Source: CAZEUZ01 sp964515805
GTDB lineage: Bacteria > Pseudomonadota > Gammaproteobacteria > Pseudomonadales > Cellvibrionaceae
Direction of reading: 5' to 3'
Assembly: GCA_964515805.1 (NCBI GenBank)
Contig: CAZEUZ010000124.1
Coordinates: 1-5,959 of the forward strand
DNA length: 5,959 bases
Shown: positions 1 to 5,329 of the stretch, in pieces
Numbering within the stretch: position 1 is the stretch's first letter
How the letters are laid out: every line of letters starts with the position of its first letter
Position numbers and translations under genes: made by a program
Notes under the pieces: generated by a model
Database searches by the model: none
What the model saw: the letters and a program-made list of their open reading frames with translations, nothing else
Told to the model about the DNA's origin: nothing

Positions 1-1
1 C

Positions 2-922
2 AGCCATAGTGCCAGAACATTCTGGTTTACCGATCCTGGCAACCCCCCTACTTTGGCATGGAACGGCGATCCAGGCGATCAGATGGTTACAGGAACAACA
101 GGTTGTGTGATCTCTGTTAGAAACGGTAATAATCAGGATCGTCGCTTTGGTATTGCCTCGGGCAACTTTACTGCGAACAACCCAATCCCCTTTGTTCTCT
201 CAAGTACTAACACCACTGAGACCTTATCAGTCAGTATTGAATATGACGGCGTCGCTCTAGAGAATAACAACTTCACTGGCAACGATATATTTCCCGGCGG
301 TGGAGACATTCCGTCGACCTGTTTTGATACTGGCGCTTTCGAAATGACAATTACCAATGCTTCCCTAAGCAGTGCGGAAGCCGATACCTATACCGGACAA
401 TTTCGCTTTTGCGCCGTTAGAGGCGGCAATAGGAACGATAAATGTGATGGGACCCCGCTCAATAATGGGGCTTTTGGTGAGACGATTTTTATTGACTTGA
501 CTGTGGTCATTAACCCATTGGTTTTGGTTGAAGGCCTGGACGATATTGATTTAGGTACCTATGCTCCAGGTGTTGATCCGAGCAACAGTGACTCCTTCTG
601 CATCGGCACTAATGCGGCTGCAGGGGCGACTATCATCGCCACTAGTAATTCCTCTGGGACAGGTTTTAATCTTACTGGCGCCAATGTCGGTGATGAAATT
701 CCTTATGCTGTGACACTCACCGATAGCAATGGAGTAGAGAATCCGATTGATGAGGGGGGGATCGGTCTTTCATTGACCCAAGCTCAATTGGACGATCTCA
801 ATTGCAATGGCTCCATTGGTGGCGATGTCACTATGACTGTGACAGCGTCAGCATTAACTATTAATAGCGCTGCCGATACGGCCTATAGCGATACGATCAC
901 GTTGATAATAACGCCAAACTAA
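2..922 (+). CDS. Fimbrial subunit or tip protein with C-terminal spore-coat-U-like pilin domain (5' end outside window)
   Basis: The reading frame is open from the left edge, giving 306 visible residues, so the true start lies upstream. A TTG at 53 is only an internal codon. The last ~140 residues look like a spore coat U / CsuA/B-type pilin domain: a DIDLGTY strand, a Cys in SFCIGTN, a partner Cys in DLNCNG, and the closing strand YSDTITLIITPN, which resembles the donor/terminal strand of these subunits. The preceding ~160 residues form another beta-rich, Asn/Thr/Gly-rich, Lys-poor region with four Cys (in TGCVIS, STCFDT, FRFCAV, NDKCDG), separated by the linker VVINPLVLVEGL. Known of the family: such pilins are secreted by chaperone-usher machines, and two-domain members such as CsuE cap the pilus. 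I infer a tip or minor pilin, but a large surface subunit is also possible. A usher fragment faces it from the other edge of the window. Confidence 0.72.
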   Translation, partial: SHSARTFWFTDPGNPPTLAWNGDPGDQMVTGTTGCVISVRNGNNQDRRFGIASGNFTANNPIPFVLSSTNTTETLSVSIEYDGVALENNNFTGNDIFPGGGDIPSTCFDTGAFEMTITNASLSSAEADTYTGQFRFCAVRGGNRNDKCDGTPLNNGAFGETIFIDLTVVINPLVLVEGLDDIDLGTYAPGVDPSNSDSFCIGTNAAAGATIIATSNSSGTGFNLTGANVGDEIPYAVTLTDSNGVENPIDEGGIGLSLTQAQLDDLNCNGSIGGDVTMTVTASALTINSAADTAYSDTITLIITPN

Positions 923-949
923 GCATTTGATTGAGAACAATCGATGCTT
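921..949 (+). terminator. Hairpin directly after the pilin stop codon
   Basis: The arms AAGCAT and GATTG pair with CAATC and ATGCTT across the loop AGAA, with a small TT/G internal loop. It begins right after the TAA stop. There is no strong T-run after it, so it may be a weak terminator, an mRNA 3'-end stabiliser or a bidirectional barrier. A diverged copy with a mostly preserved stem lies at 5301-5329, also right after a pilin tail. Confidence 0.5.
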
Positions 950-1018
950 GCTGAAGCTAAAGTCTCATAACGAAACGTCAGATTAAGTCAAAACTTCTAC
1001 ACATAAATAGAAACATAT

Positions 1019-1049
1019 GGCTGATGTGCTATACACCAGCCTTCTTTCC
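1019..1049 (+). terminator. Probable Rho-independent terminator after the fimbrial gene
   Basis: GGCTGATGT and ACACCAGCC form a 9-bp stem with one A/C mismatch around the loop GCTAT. It is followed by the T-rich tract TTCTTTCC on the + strand. The stem is GC-rich enough to be stable. It sits about 100 bp past the pilin stop and between two convergent genes, so it may also limit readthrough from yceH. The T-tract is interrupted by C. Confidence 0.55.
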
Positions 1050-1092
1050 TGACTTTTTCCAAGCCCTCTAAATCCTGACTCAAGCCCTTCTA
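1047..1092. repeat. Short imperfect tandem repeat between convergent genes
   Basis: The motif TCCTGACT...AAGCCCT occurs twice, at 1047-1067 and 1073-1088. The second copy lacks a TTTTC stretch found in the first. It is non-coding and lies between the + strand terminator and the yceH 3' end. No function is evident. Confidence 0.4.
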
Positions 1093-1107
1093 ATTCTCAC
1101 TTTAAAC

Positions 1108-1131
1108 GGTTTTAACATTTACTCTAAAACC
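1108..1131 (-). terminator. Weak inverted repeat after yceH
   Basis: GGTTTTA (1108-1114) and TAAAACC (1125-1131) form a perfect 7-bp AT-rich stem with a 10-nt loop, 11 bp beyond the yceH stop. There is no clear T-run on either side. It is a candidate yceH terminator only because of its position. Confidence 0.3.
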
Positions 1132-1141
1132 ACTGTAAAAC

Positions 1142-1828
1142 TTAGGAATTTAACTCCTCCCATTGGTCCTTAAACCAATCAAGCTCTTTTTTCATCTCCA
1201 CGACCTGCTCCTCCAAAGCCGCTATCCGCTGTTCATGCTCTTCATTTCTAGCAGAAGAACGAACAGCCCCTTGACTTGGCGCAGCGACTGCCGCGTTAGA
1301 AGCGTATTCGCTAATAACACTTTCCGAATCGCCGCTAAACAGATGGGTATAACGAGCTTCTCGCTTACCCGGCTCTCTCGGTAATTGGACAACAAGTGCC
1401 CCCCCCTCTTTTTCAGCTAAATCTTTCAGCGTTGCGTCAACTTCACTGACATCGGAAAATTGACACAAGCGATTTGTTCGTGATCTAAGCTCCCCCGGTG
1501 TTTGAGGTCCGCGAAGAAAAAGAACACAAATACAGCCCAGCTCTTTAGACTGAAGGTGTAATTCACTAAATTCGGTATTACAGAAGCGATGCTTATATTT
1601 GCTGACTCGACTACCGACAACGACCTCGGATACCAGACGTTTTTTTACCAGTTCATCCAGCGTTTCCTGTACTTCTGCTTCTTCCAAAAACATAACCGGA
1701 TCACGACTACTTTTTTGGTTGCAGGCATTGGTCAGTGCATTCAGTGATAAAGGATATTGATCCGGTGTCGTCACTTCCTTTTCCAGCAACACACCAATAA
1801 CTCGCGTTTCATATAAAGATAAGTTCAT
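1142..1828 (-). CDS. yceH: YceH family protein (DUF480)
   Basis: This is an intact 228-residue protein, close to the ~215 residues of E. coli YceH. The N-terminal signature is clear: LLEKEVTTPDQYPLSLNALT followed by NACNQKSSRDPVM (residues ~14-46), the hallmark of the DUF480 family. Known of the family: two tandem winged-helix domains, with the molecular role poorly defined. Residues ~95-170 (from LGCICVLFLRGPQTPGELRSR onward) correspond to the second winged helix. The tail, residues ~193-226, is charged and heptad-like (EEHEQRIAALEEQVVEMKKE), predicting a coiled coil. The start is supported by AGGAAGAG at 1837-1844 with an 8-nt spacer. The gene stands alone, convergent with the fimbrial gene and downstream of a dead DUF501 gene on the same strand. 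No lesion is seen. Confidence 0.94.
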   Translation of the reverse strand: MNLSLYETRVIGVLLEKEVTTPDQYPLSLNALTNACNQKSSRDPVMFLEEAEVQETLDELVKKRLVSEVVVGSRVSKYKHRFCNTEFSELHLQSKELGCICVLFLRGPQTPGELRSRTNRLCQFSDVSEVDATLKDLAEKEGGALVVQLPREPGKREARYTHLFSGDSESVISEYASNAAVAAPSQGAVRSSARNEEHEQRIAALEEQVVEMKKELDWFKDQWEELNS

Positions 1829-1836
1829 TATTTATT

Positions 1837-1844
1837 CTCTTCCT
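1837..1844 (-). promoter_or_regulatory. Ribosome binding site of yceH
   Basis: AGGAAGAG on the - strand lies 8 nt before the ATG at 1826-1828. It fixes the start of yceH. Confidence 0.7.
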
Positions 1845-1945
1845 GATACATAATTTTTCGTTACCTGGTGGCGGAACCACATACCATCGACGCCTTACTC
1901 TAAGTATGCTTTAGCAATTCCAAAAGTCCAGTCCAAGCCCGGTTC

Positions 1946-2456
1946 TCACTGCGGACATAGAACGCCTTTTTTTCTTCTAGGTGGAAGAATCGTAGCTGAA
2001 ATCCTCGTAAACTCCCATTGTTCGATAAGATTTGGAGAAACTAAATATGCAGCATAATAGGTATGGAGGCAACGAATACGGTTAAAACTTTTAATTCCAC
2101 CAATACCGCGCTCTTTAAATACTTACTCAAAACCGAATTGCCGAACTCGACGATGATCATCATCTGTCATTAAATGTGAACGCAACTGAATATGGGCACG
2201 ATGTGCATCTGCTAGCTGCTGTTGGTACGCTTCTTTAGCGTCTAATTTTTCTTGCATCTGGGCAATGAGTCCAGCAGCCTCTAGTTTATCAATGGCGAGA
2301 TTGAGTTGGGGATTGACTAGCCAAAAGAGTGTGGGAAACGGGTTTATTATCTACCAGACTAGCCACTTGTAATACCACTGGTTGGCCGCTTTCCGTACGT
2401 ATAGGAACAGCTCTCAAACTAGTTTTGGCGCTGTACTGGCGATGAACAACTGTTAA
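1946..2456 (-). pseudogene. Broken DUF501 family gene
   Basis: Read on the - strand, three pieces join into one DUF501-like protein. Piece 1 (2456 down to ~2343) reads LRAVPIRTESGQPVVLQVAS then LVDNK. An extra base in the CCC run (GGG on +, 2340-2342) shifts the frame. Piece 2 then reads PFPTLFWLVNPQLNLAIDKL, EAAGLIAQMQ and AHRAHIQLRSHLM. The PFPT-(F/Y)-x-L-x-x-P-x-L...LE pattern is what I recognise as DUF501. A TAA at 2123-2125 interrupts piece 2, but the same frame continues with ERGIGGIKSFNRIRCLHTYY and SPNLIEQW, the conserved GGIK...CLH tail. Clear homology ends near 2000, and the frame closes at 1946. The 5' end abuts the vapC stop, so the true N-terminus appears to be missing or replaced. 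The family function is unknown. Two independent lesions make a living gene unlikely. Confidence 0.75.
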
Positions 2457-2460
2457 TTTC

Positions 2461-2859
2461 TTAAACCCAATTCTCCAGGCGCAACCCCTCTACTCGGTCA
2501 AACTCCTTTAGATTATTGGTGACCAACGTTAAGCCTTCACTCCTAGCATGGCCTGCGATATGTAAATCATTGACCCCAATGGGAGTCCCTTTGTATTCCA
2601 GCATTGCCCGGATATTTCCATAATGAGCTGCAGCCTTGTTGCCGTATTCTATTACGATCAGGCGGGAAACAAAGTCTTCAACCTGCCGTAAATTATGGTC
2701 AGGCTTGGCGCTTTTTTCGACACCATGCATCAATTCGGCCATTGTGATCGAACTGACGCATAACTGATCCGCATGCTGATTGAATGTGTTTAATGCATCA
2801 ACCGGCCGCCGTTTTATCACGTAAATAGCAATGTTAGTATCAAGCATGTATTTCAGCAT
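2461..2859 (-). CDS. vapC: VapC-type PIN-domain ribonuclease toxin
   Basis: This intact 132-residue protein has the usual length of VapC. PIN-domain acidic residues are present: D7 in MLDTNI, E42 in SSITMAELMHG, and D98 in GVNDLHIAGHA. The typical C-terminal run TLVTNNLKEFDRVEGL (N115, N116) ends in LENWV. Known of the family: Mg2+-dependent endoribonucleases, several of which cleave initiator tRNA, inhibited by a VapB partner. This one resembles the plasmid/enterobacterial MvpT-like branch by motif layout. Its ATG overlaps the vapB stop by one base (TGATG), indicating translational coupling. A start at M5 is also possible. No inactivating change is seen, which contrasts with the decayed genes on both sides and fits either recent arrival or self-retention by addiction. 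Confidence 0.94.
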   Translation of the reverse strand: MLKYMLDTNIAIYVIKRRPVDALNTFNQHADQLCVSSITMAELMHGVEKSAKPDHNLRQVEDFVSRLIVIEYGNKAAAHYGNIRAMLEYKGTPIGVNDLHIAGHARSEGLTLVTNNLKEFDRVEGLRLENWV

Positions 2860-3092
2860 CAGAAAGATTCTCGTTCACCTTGCTCTTGAGAAGGCCGATC
2901 ATCCATAAAATCATCACTCACATGCTCATCAGATAAAAAGAAACAGTCCCATGTGCTATCAACAGGAGATAATACCCGGTCCTTTCCAGAAATACGGACG
3001 TTGACTTGCTTCACCTCATCGGGGAATCGAGTATTGGCGGGTAATCGAACAGCCTGGGTGCGATTATTAATAAATACAGAACCTTTAGACAT
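2859..3092 (-). CDS. vapB: VapB antitoxin, AbrB/SpoVT-like fold
   Basis: This 77-residue protein lies immediately upstream of vapC. The N-terminal half carries the swapped-hairpin DNA-binding signature seen in MvpA/VapB antitoxins: SVFINNRTQAVRLPANTRFP (residues ~5-24), then VKQVNVRISGKDRVLSPVD. The C-terminal part (residues ~48-77: WDCFF, DDFMDDRPSQEQGE) is acidic and probably disordered until it binds and blocks VapC. Known of the family: the antitoxin dimer, alone or in complex with VapC, binds operator palindromes in its own promoter. Here a perfect 9-bp inverted repeat lies 17 bp upstream. The start is supported by GAGGT at 3100-3104 with a 7-nt spacer. Confidence 0.9.
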   Translation of the reverse strand: MSKGSVFINNRTQAVRLPANTRFPDEVKQVNVRISGKDRVLSPVDSTWDCFFLSDEHVSDDFMDDRPSQEQGERESF

Positions 3093-3099
3093 GGGGAAT

Positions 3100-3151
3100 A
3101 CCTCACTAAGCTATATACGTTTAGTATATAGCGGGCATTGGAGTGACGCAA
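3100..3151 (-). promoter_or_regulatory. vapBC promoter and ribosome binding site
   Basis: On the - strand, TTGCGT (3146-3151) and TATACT (3123-3128) are separated by exactly 17 nt, a sigma70-type arrangement with a strong -10 and a moderate -35. GAGGT (3100-3104) precedes the vapB ATG by 7 nt. The -10 lies inside the palindrome at 3110-3132, so a bound repressor would block RNA polymerase. Confidence 0.68.
3110..3132. promoter_or_regulatory. Palindromic operator of vapBC
   Basis: GCTATATAC and GTATATAGC form a perfect 9-bp inverted repeat with a 5-nt centre (GTTTA). It overlaps the predicted vapBC -10. VapB-type antitoxins are known to autoregulate through such sites, so I infer that this is the VapB/VapBC operator. 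Confidence 0.75.
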
Positions 3152-3164
3152 GGGTAGCCCTCTT

Positions 3165-3308
3165 CATGTCTAACTCGGCGAGGGGGTATGCCGGGGCCAG
3201 TATTCAATTGTTACTGAATTCACCTTGGCAAAAACGCGTCAATGCTATTCAACAACAATTAACCCGTGAGCTATCTGTATGCAAAGATTTTACTCATATC
3301 AGCGATGT
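3165..3308 (+). other. Unassigned coding-like fragment
   Basis: The + strand frame through this stretch reads protein-like text (SIQLLLNSPWQKRVNAIQQQ, then LTREL) with no recognised family. It belongs to a 131-codon open frame that begins antisense to vapB, so its 5' part is not real. Its 3' part runs antisense through the usher remnant. The middle, roughly 3165-3290, could be a relic of a lost gene. No ribosome binding site or start is evident. I cannot assign a function. Confidence 0.25.
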
Positions 3309-3426
3309 GCGCACATTGTCTTCAACCTCTGCCTGGAATAGACCGTAATCATCGGTTGTCGCCAGCCCCGATACACCTTTCAATAAAGCATTGCTGATAG
3401 CGTTACCATTCTGATCAAGCAGCCGA
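3309..3426 (-). pseudogene. Fragment of a fimbrial usher gene (CooC-type C-terminal domain)
   Basis: This 118-bp block aligns without gaps to 5474-5591 with six mismatches, on the same strand. On the - strand it encodes RLLDQNGNAISNALLKGVSG, then LATTDDYGLF and QAEVEDNVR. In the 5354-5959 usher the same stretch differs only by L for V in KGLSG. Five of the six changes are silent third-position changes. The similarity stops abruptly at both ends, with no usher sequence on either side, so this is a displaced gene fragment. The pattern of changes says that the source was a related functional usher gene, not a recent local copy that decayed. Confidence 0.85.
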
Positions 3427-3711
3427 ACCCAATCTTTTTTATGCCAGAAATGCATGATCTAGAACCAAATCGTATATCAGGATTTGTTTTAATGGTGAGA
3501 AGTTATTAAGGATGCTTTAGCGACTCTACATGCTGTAAATTTTTTCGACAAATCATCCACCAACAACCAGGATCGTGTTTTTCTTTAACACTAAATGGCA
3601 TAACTATCGCCGTTTTTATACTCTTTATCTGGGAATGTTTGTTTGAAGGGCGGTGATAATTCTGTAACTGCAATCAAATCCTGTGGTGGACTTCGATCTA
3701 TAGCCAAATAA
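3427..3711. other. Non-coding or decayed stretch between usher fragment and IS630 remnant
   Basis: I recognise no gene here. On the - strand, two tiny frames overlap at ATGCCATTTAG: 3591-3725 (44 codons, with PPQDLIAVTELSPPFKQTFP) and 3506-3601 (31 codons, with HDPGCWWMICRKN). They could be two frames of one decayed gene. Neither has a ribosome binding site. CCAAAT (3704-3709) and ATTTG (3716-3720) form a short interrupted palindrome near the transposase stop that could belong to the IS end, but no matching second end is available to test this. Confidence 0.3.
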
Positions 3712-3824
3712 CTATAATTTGACATAAGCAAGGTGCTCAGCAAACAGCTGATCAATATTGTTGCAGCGAAACTTTCTTCTGATGGCTTTTGCTTGCGCCC
3801 ATTTGTGTTCTATGGGGTTGAGAG
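3712..3824 (-). pseudogene. C-terminal fragment of an IS630-family transposase
   Basis: The - strand frame ends with CPALNPIEHKWAQAKAIRRK, then FRCNNIDQLFAEHLAYVKL and a TAG stop. LNPIEHKW is the conserved IS630/DDE_3 motif holding the last catalytic acid (E in NPIE), normally preceded by a YSPD-type run. Everything upstream, including the first two catalytic Asp residues, is missing. At about 3817-3824 the sequence switches to ttcA. The element is inactive. The joint reads CTGCTCTCAACCCC, where CTCA fits both the ttcA side and the transposase side, so short shared homology may have made the junction. Confidence 0.8.
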
Positions 3825-3991
3825 CAGGACATCCAGCATGGCCAAGAGTCTTTGCCACCGGAAAGGCACACCATGACTTTATCTCCAGGCTCAATCATGG
3901 TGTAGTCGGCAATTACCTTGCCCACCTGACGTCGCAGGCGCTTTTTTAATTTGTTAAACTCCAGACGCTCTTTTTGTTCACTGTTGTCCAT
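3820..3991 (-). pseudogene. ttcA: 5' fragment of ttcA, tRNA 2-thiocytidine biosynthesis
   Basis: From the ATG at 3989-3991, the - strand encodes MDNSEQKERLEFNKLKKRLR, then VGKVIADYTMIEPGDKVM and VCLSGGKDS. This is the TtcA N-terminus with its ATP-binding PP-loop (SGGKDS). TtcA is known to thiolate cytidine 32 of some tRNAs, using ATP and an Fe-S cluster. Just after KDS, near 3843-3844, a missing base shifts the frame. In the corrected frame the text continues AMLDVLLS before running into the IS630 fragment. About 57 of the usual ~300 residues remain, so the catalytic and cluster-binding Cys residues are gone. A longer start at 4033 exists, but its ATG overlaps a good -10 sequence, so I prefer 3991. 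No other ttcA piece is visible in the window. Confidence 0.85.
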
Positions 3992-4031
3992 GTTCGATCT
4001 CGCTGTGCTTTTTCTTACTGAATTTGCGCGC

Positions 4032-4040
4032 ATTGTAACA
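4032..4040 (-). promoter_or_regulatory. Candidate extended -10 promoter for the ttcA remnant
   Basis: TGTTACAAT on the - strand contains an extended -10 (TGn followed by TACAAT). I see no good -35. It would place the transcript start about 34 nt before the ATG at 3991. It may still drive transcription through the truncated ttcA and the IS630 fragment. Confidence 0.4.
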
Positions 4041-4096
4041 AAAGTGGATTTAGCTGATTGTTACGCTAAAGATGATTTAATCAAGGTGATTTAACG

Positions 4097-4618
4097 ATGT
4101 TAAAACTATTGACGGCTATTGTAGTAACCGCGCTTTTATCGAGTATGGTCTATGCGATTGATGCGAAGCAGAAAAATGAAATGGTTGACGTACACAATGC
4201 CTATCGTTCTGAAGTCGGCGTCTCTGACATTACCTGGTCAGCGAAGCTGGCAGCCATTGCGCAGAAATATGCGAATGTATTGAAAAATAAATTAAAATGC
4301 AAAATGAAGCACAGTGGCGCCGAGGGTATGGGTGAAAATCTTTACTGGGCCAGCCCTCTCATCCATTCAAAAAAGGGGAGTAGCGTTCAGCAGATCACCT
4401 CAAAACAGGTTGCAGACGCCTGGGGCAGTGAAAAAACAGACTACTCTTATGCCTCTAATACCTGTGCCAAGGGTAAGGTTTGTGGCCATTATACGCAGAT
4501 GGTCTGGAACAGTACGACTGAGGTTGGTTGCGCCAGTGCTGTATGTAATGACAAATCACAAGTATGGGTTTGCAACTACCATCCGGCGGGTAACTATATC
4601 GGTCAGAAACCTTATTGA
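4097..4618 (+). CDS. Secreted CAP-domain (CRISP/SCP/PR-1-like) protein
   Basis: This intact 173-residue protein has a signal peptide: K3, a hydrophobic core LLTAIVVTALLSSMV, and likely cleavage after VYA (residue 20). The mature part is one CAP domain. The putative metal-binding/catalytic cavity residues are H33 (DVHNAYR), H72 (KHSG), E80 (GENLYW) and H131. CAP1 is GHYTQMVW (130-137) and CAP2 is VCNYHPAGNYIGQKPY (158-173). Six mature Cys (68, 123, 129, 145, 150, 159) could form three disulfides, fitting a periplasmic or extracellular location. AAGGTG at 4083-4088 with an 8-nt spacer supports the start. The gene is divergent from the ttcA remnant and has no operon partner. Bacterial CAP proteins have no settled function. 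The layout resembles the PR-1-like single-domain form more than the shorter YkwD form. Confidence 0.93.
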   Translation: MLKLLTAIVVTALLSSMVYAIDAKQKNEMVDVHNAYRSEVGVSDITWSAKLAAIAQKYANVLKNKLKCKMKHSGAEGMGENLYWASPLIHSKKGSSVQQITSKQVADAWGSEKTDYSYASNTCAKGKVCGHYTQMVWNSTTEVGCASAVCNDKSQVWVCNYHPAGNYIGQKPY

Positions 4619-4854
4619 AAGTATAGGAAGGATAAACGCCCTTTTTTCCTCTTATCTAAAAAATCTTATCCGAAATTTCCACGGTTCCTTGTTACCTAAA
4701 TGATGATTCTTACCGTAAAACCAATAGGATTGTATTCAATTGTGGCAAAAAGTGCTTGATTGGGCTTGGTTAGCAACTAGAGTACGATACTCATCCCACC
4801 GGTCCTATTTGAACATGACAGTGTAAAGACATGTAGGATTGGGTCGATCCACTA
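4619..4854. other. Non-coding stretch between the CAP gene and IS91 remnant
   Basis: I see no gene here. GGATAA (4629-4634) and TTATCC (4665-4670) form a weak, distant inverted repeat with T-runs between the arms, which is not a convincing terminator. The part above about 4750 may belong to the end of the IS91-type element. Confidence 0.4.
4780..4792. repeat. Small palindrome, possibly part of an IS91 origin end
   Basis: GAGTA-CGA-TACTC is a perfect 5-bp inverted repeat about 63 bp beyond the transposase stop, followed toward the gene by CATCCCACCGGTCC. IS91-family elements are known to carry a small hairpin near the origin end downstream of the transposase, beside a GTTC/CTTG-type tetranucleotide. 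GAAC (4810-4813) and CTTG (4754-4757, 4765-4768) are nearby. The boundary cannot be fixed from this copy alone. Confidence 0.3.
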
Positions 4855-5278
4855 TCAGTCAAATAGCTTGGTCTGAGATGGATCGAATAGGCTGATCCGA
4901 GGTGGTGCTCGCTCTGGTGGTAAGGTGTTGGAATCGGCGGAAGCAGTATTGGTTTGCTTCTGCTTCAGGTGTTTGAGGATGTGCTTGATCACTGCTGGAT
5001 CTTCAATGCTGGCAATGACTTTGACTTGTCAATCGCATTTCTCGCAGTTTTCCATGTCGATGTTGAAGACCCATTTAAGCCGCTGCATCCAAGACATGGC
5101 GTGATGTCGCTCTTCGGGTGTTTTGTCGAACCAGTCATCAGTGTTGGATGAAGGTGTTTTTTTACGTTTCTTTCCCCGCTTGGCCGGGGTCACTTGAATG
5201 CGGTGTTTGCTGTTAGGAGCGAATACGCCGTGGAAACGTGTGAGATTCACTCGAGGTTTAGGCACCAGGGCGGGTTTT
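4855..5278 (-). pseudogene. C-terminal part of an IS91-family transposase
   Basis: The - strand reads LVPKPRVNLTRFHGVFAPNS, then KHRIQVTPAKRGKKRKK, DWFDKTPEERHHAMSWMQRL and KWVFNIDMENCEKC. This is the well-known C-terminal segment of IS91/IS801-type Y2 transposases. After CEKC the usual GG pair is replaced by GAT TGA, giving a stop at 5029-5031. Past it the same frame continues QVKVIASIEDPAVIKHILKH and ends PPRISLFDPSQTKLFD at a TGA (4855-4857), the normal family ending. The N-terminal part with the HUH and catalytic Tyr residues is absent: homology stops near 5270-5278, where it meets a pilin-gene tail. The element is therefore truncated and carries a nonsense mutation. Such transposases mobilise DNA by rolling circle, often with flanking genes. 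Confidence 0.87.
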
Positions 5279-5302
5279 ACCCTGATAATAACGTCAAATT
5301 AA
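5279..5302 (+). pseudogene. Last codons of a second pilin gene
   Basis: The + strand reads TLIITSN followed by TAA, against TLIITPN followed by TAA at the end of the left-edge fimbrial gene. The nucleotide match runs on through the hairpin (5283-5332 against 903-952: 50 bp, five differences, all transitions). Upstream the sequence is IS91-like, so only the tail of the gene survived. Confidence 0.7.
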
Positions 5303-5329
5303 GCGTTTGATTGAGAGCAATCGATGCCT
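5301..5329. terminator. Hairpin between the pilin tail and the usher 3' end
   Basis: This is a copy of the hairpin at 921-949. GATTG/CAATC is unchanged around the loop AGAG, and the outer arm keeps G-C, C-G, G-T wobble and T-A pairs with one lost pair. It lies about 25 bp past the usher stop and after the pilin tail, so it may act on both convergent transcripts. Confidence 0.45.

Noticed and set aside
133..357. - strand frame within the fimbrial gene
   Set aside because: It is antisense to a convincing coding region and has no motif or ribosome binding site.
903..952. The 50-bp repeat as a phage or integrase attachment site
   Set aside because: There is no integrase or tRNA gene in the window, and the repeat is explained by homologous pilin gene ends.
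1163..1384. + strand frame antisense to yceH
   Set aside because: yceH is complete and strongly conserved, and this is a mirror frame without features.
3110..3132. Palindrome as a CRISPR repeat or transposon end
   Set aside because: It occurs once, there is no spacer pattern, and its place over the vapBC -10 explains it.
2953..3348. 131-codon + strand open frame
   Set aside because: Its first part is antisense to vapB and its end is antisense to the usher fragment. Only the middle may be real, so it is not a gene as a whole.
3752..4033. 93-codon - strand frame as a complete protein
   Set aside because: Only the first part is TtcA. After SGGKDS it runs out of frame and into the IS630 fragment, so the C-terminal text is a fusion artefact.
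4314..4703. 129-codon + strand frame overlapping the CAP gene
   Set aside because: It is an out-of-frame shadow of a clearly real CAP gene, with no motif or start signal.
4954..5151. + strand frame antisense to the IS91 remnant
   Set aside because: The opposite strand reads a recognised transposase, and this frame has no protein features.
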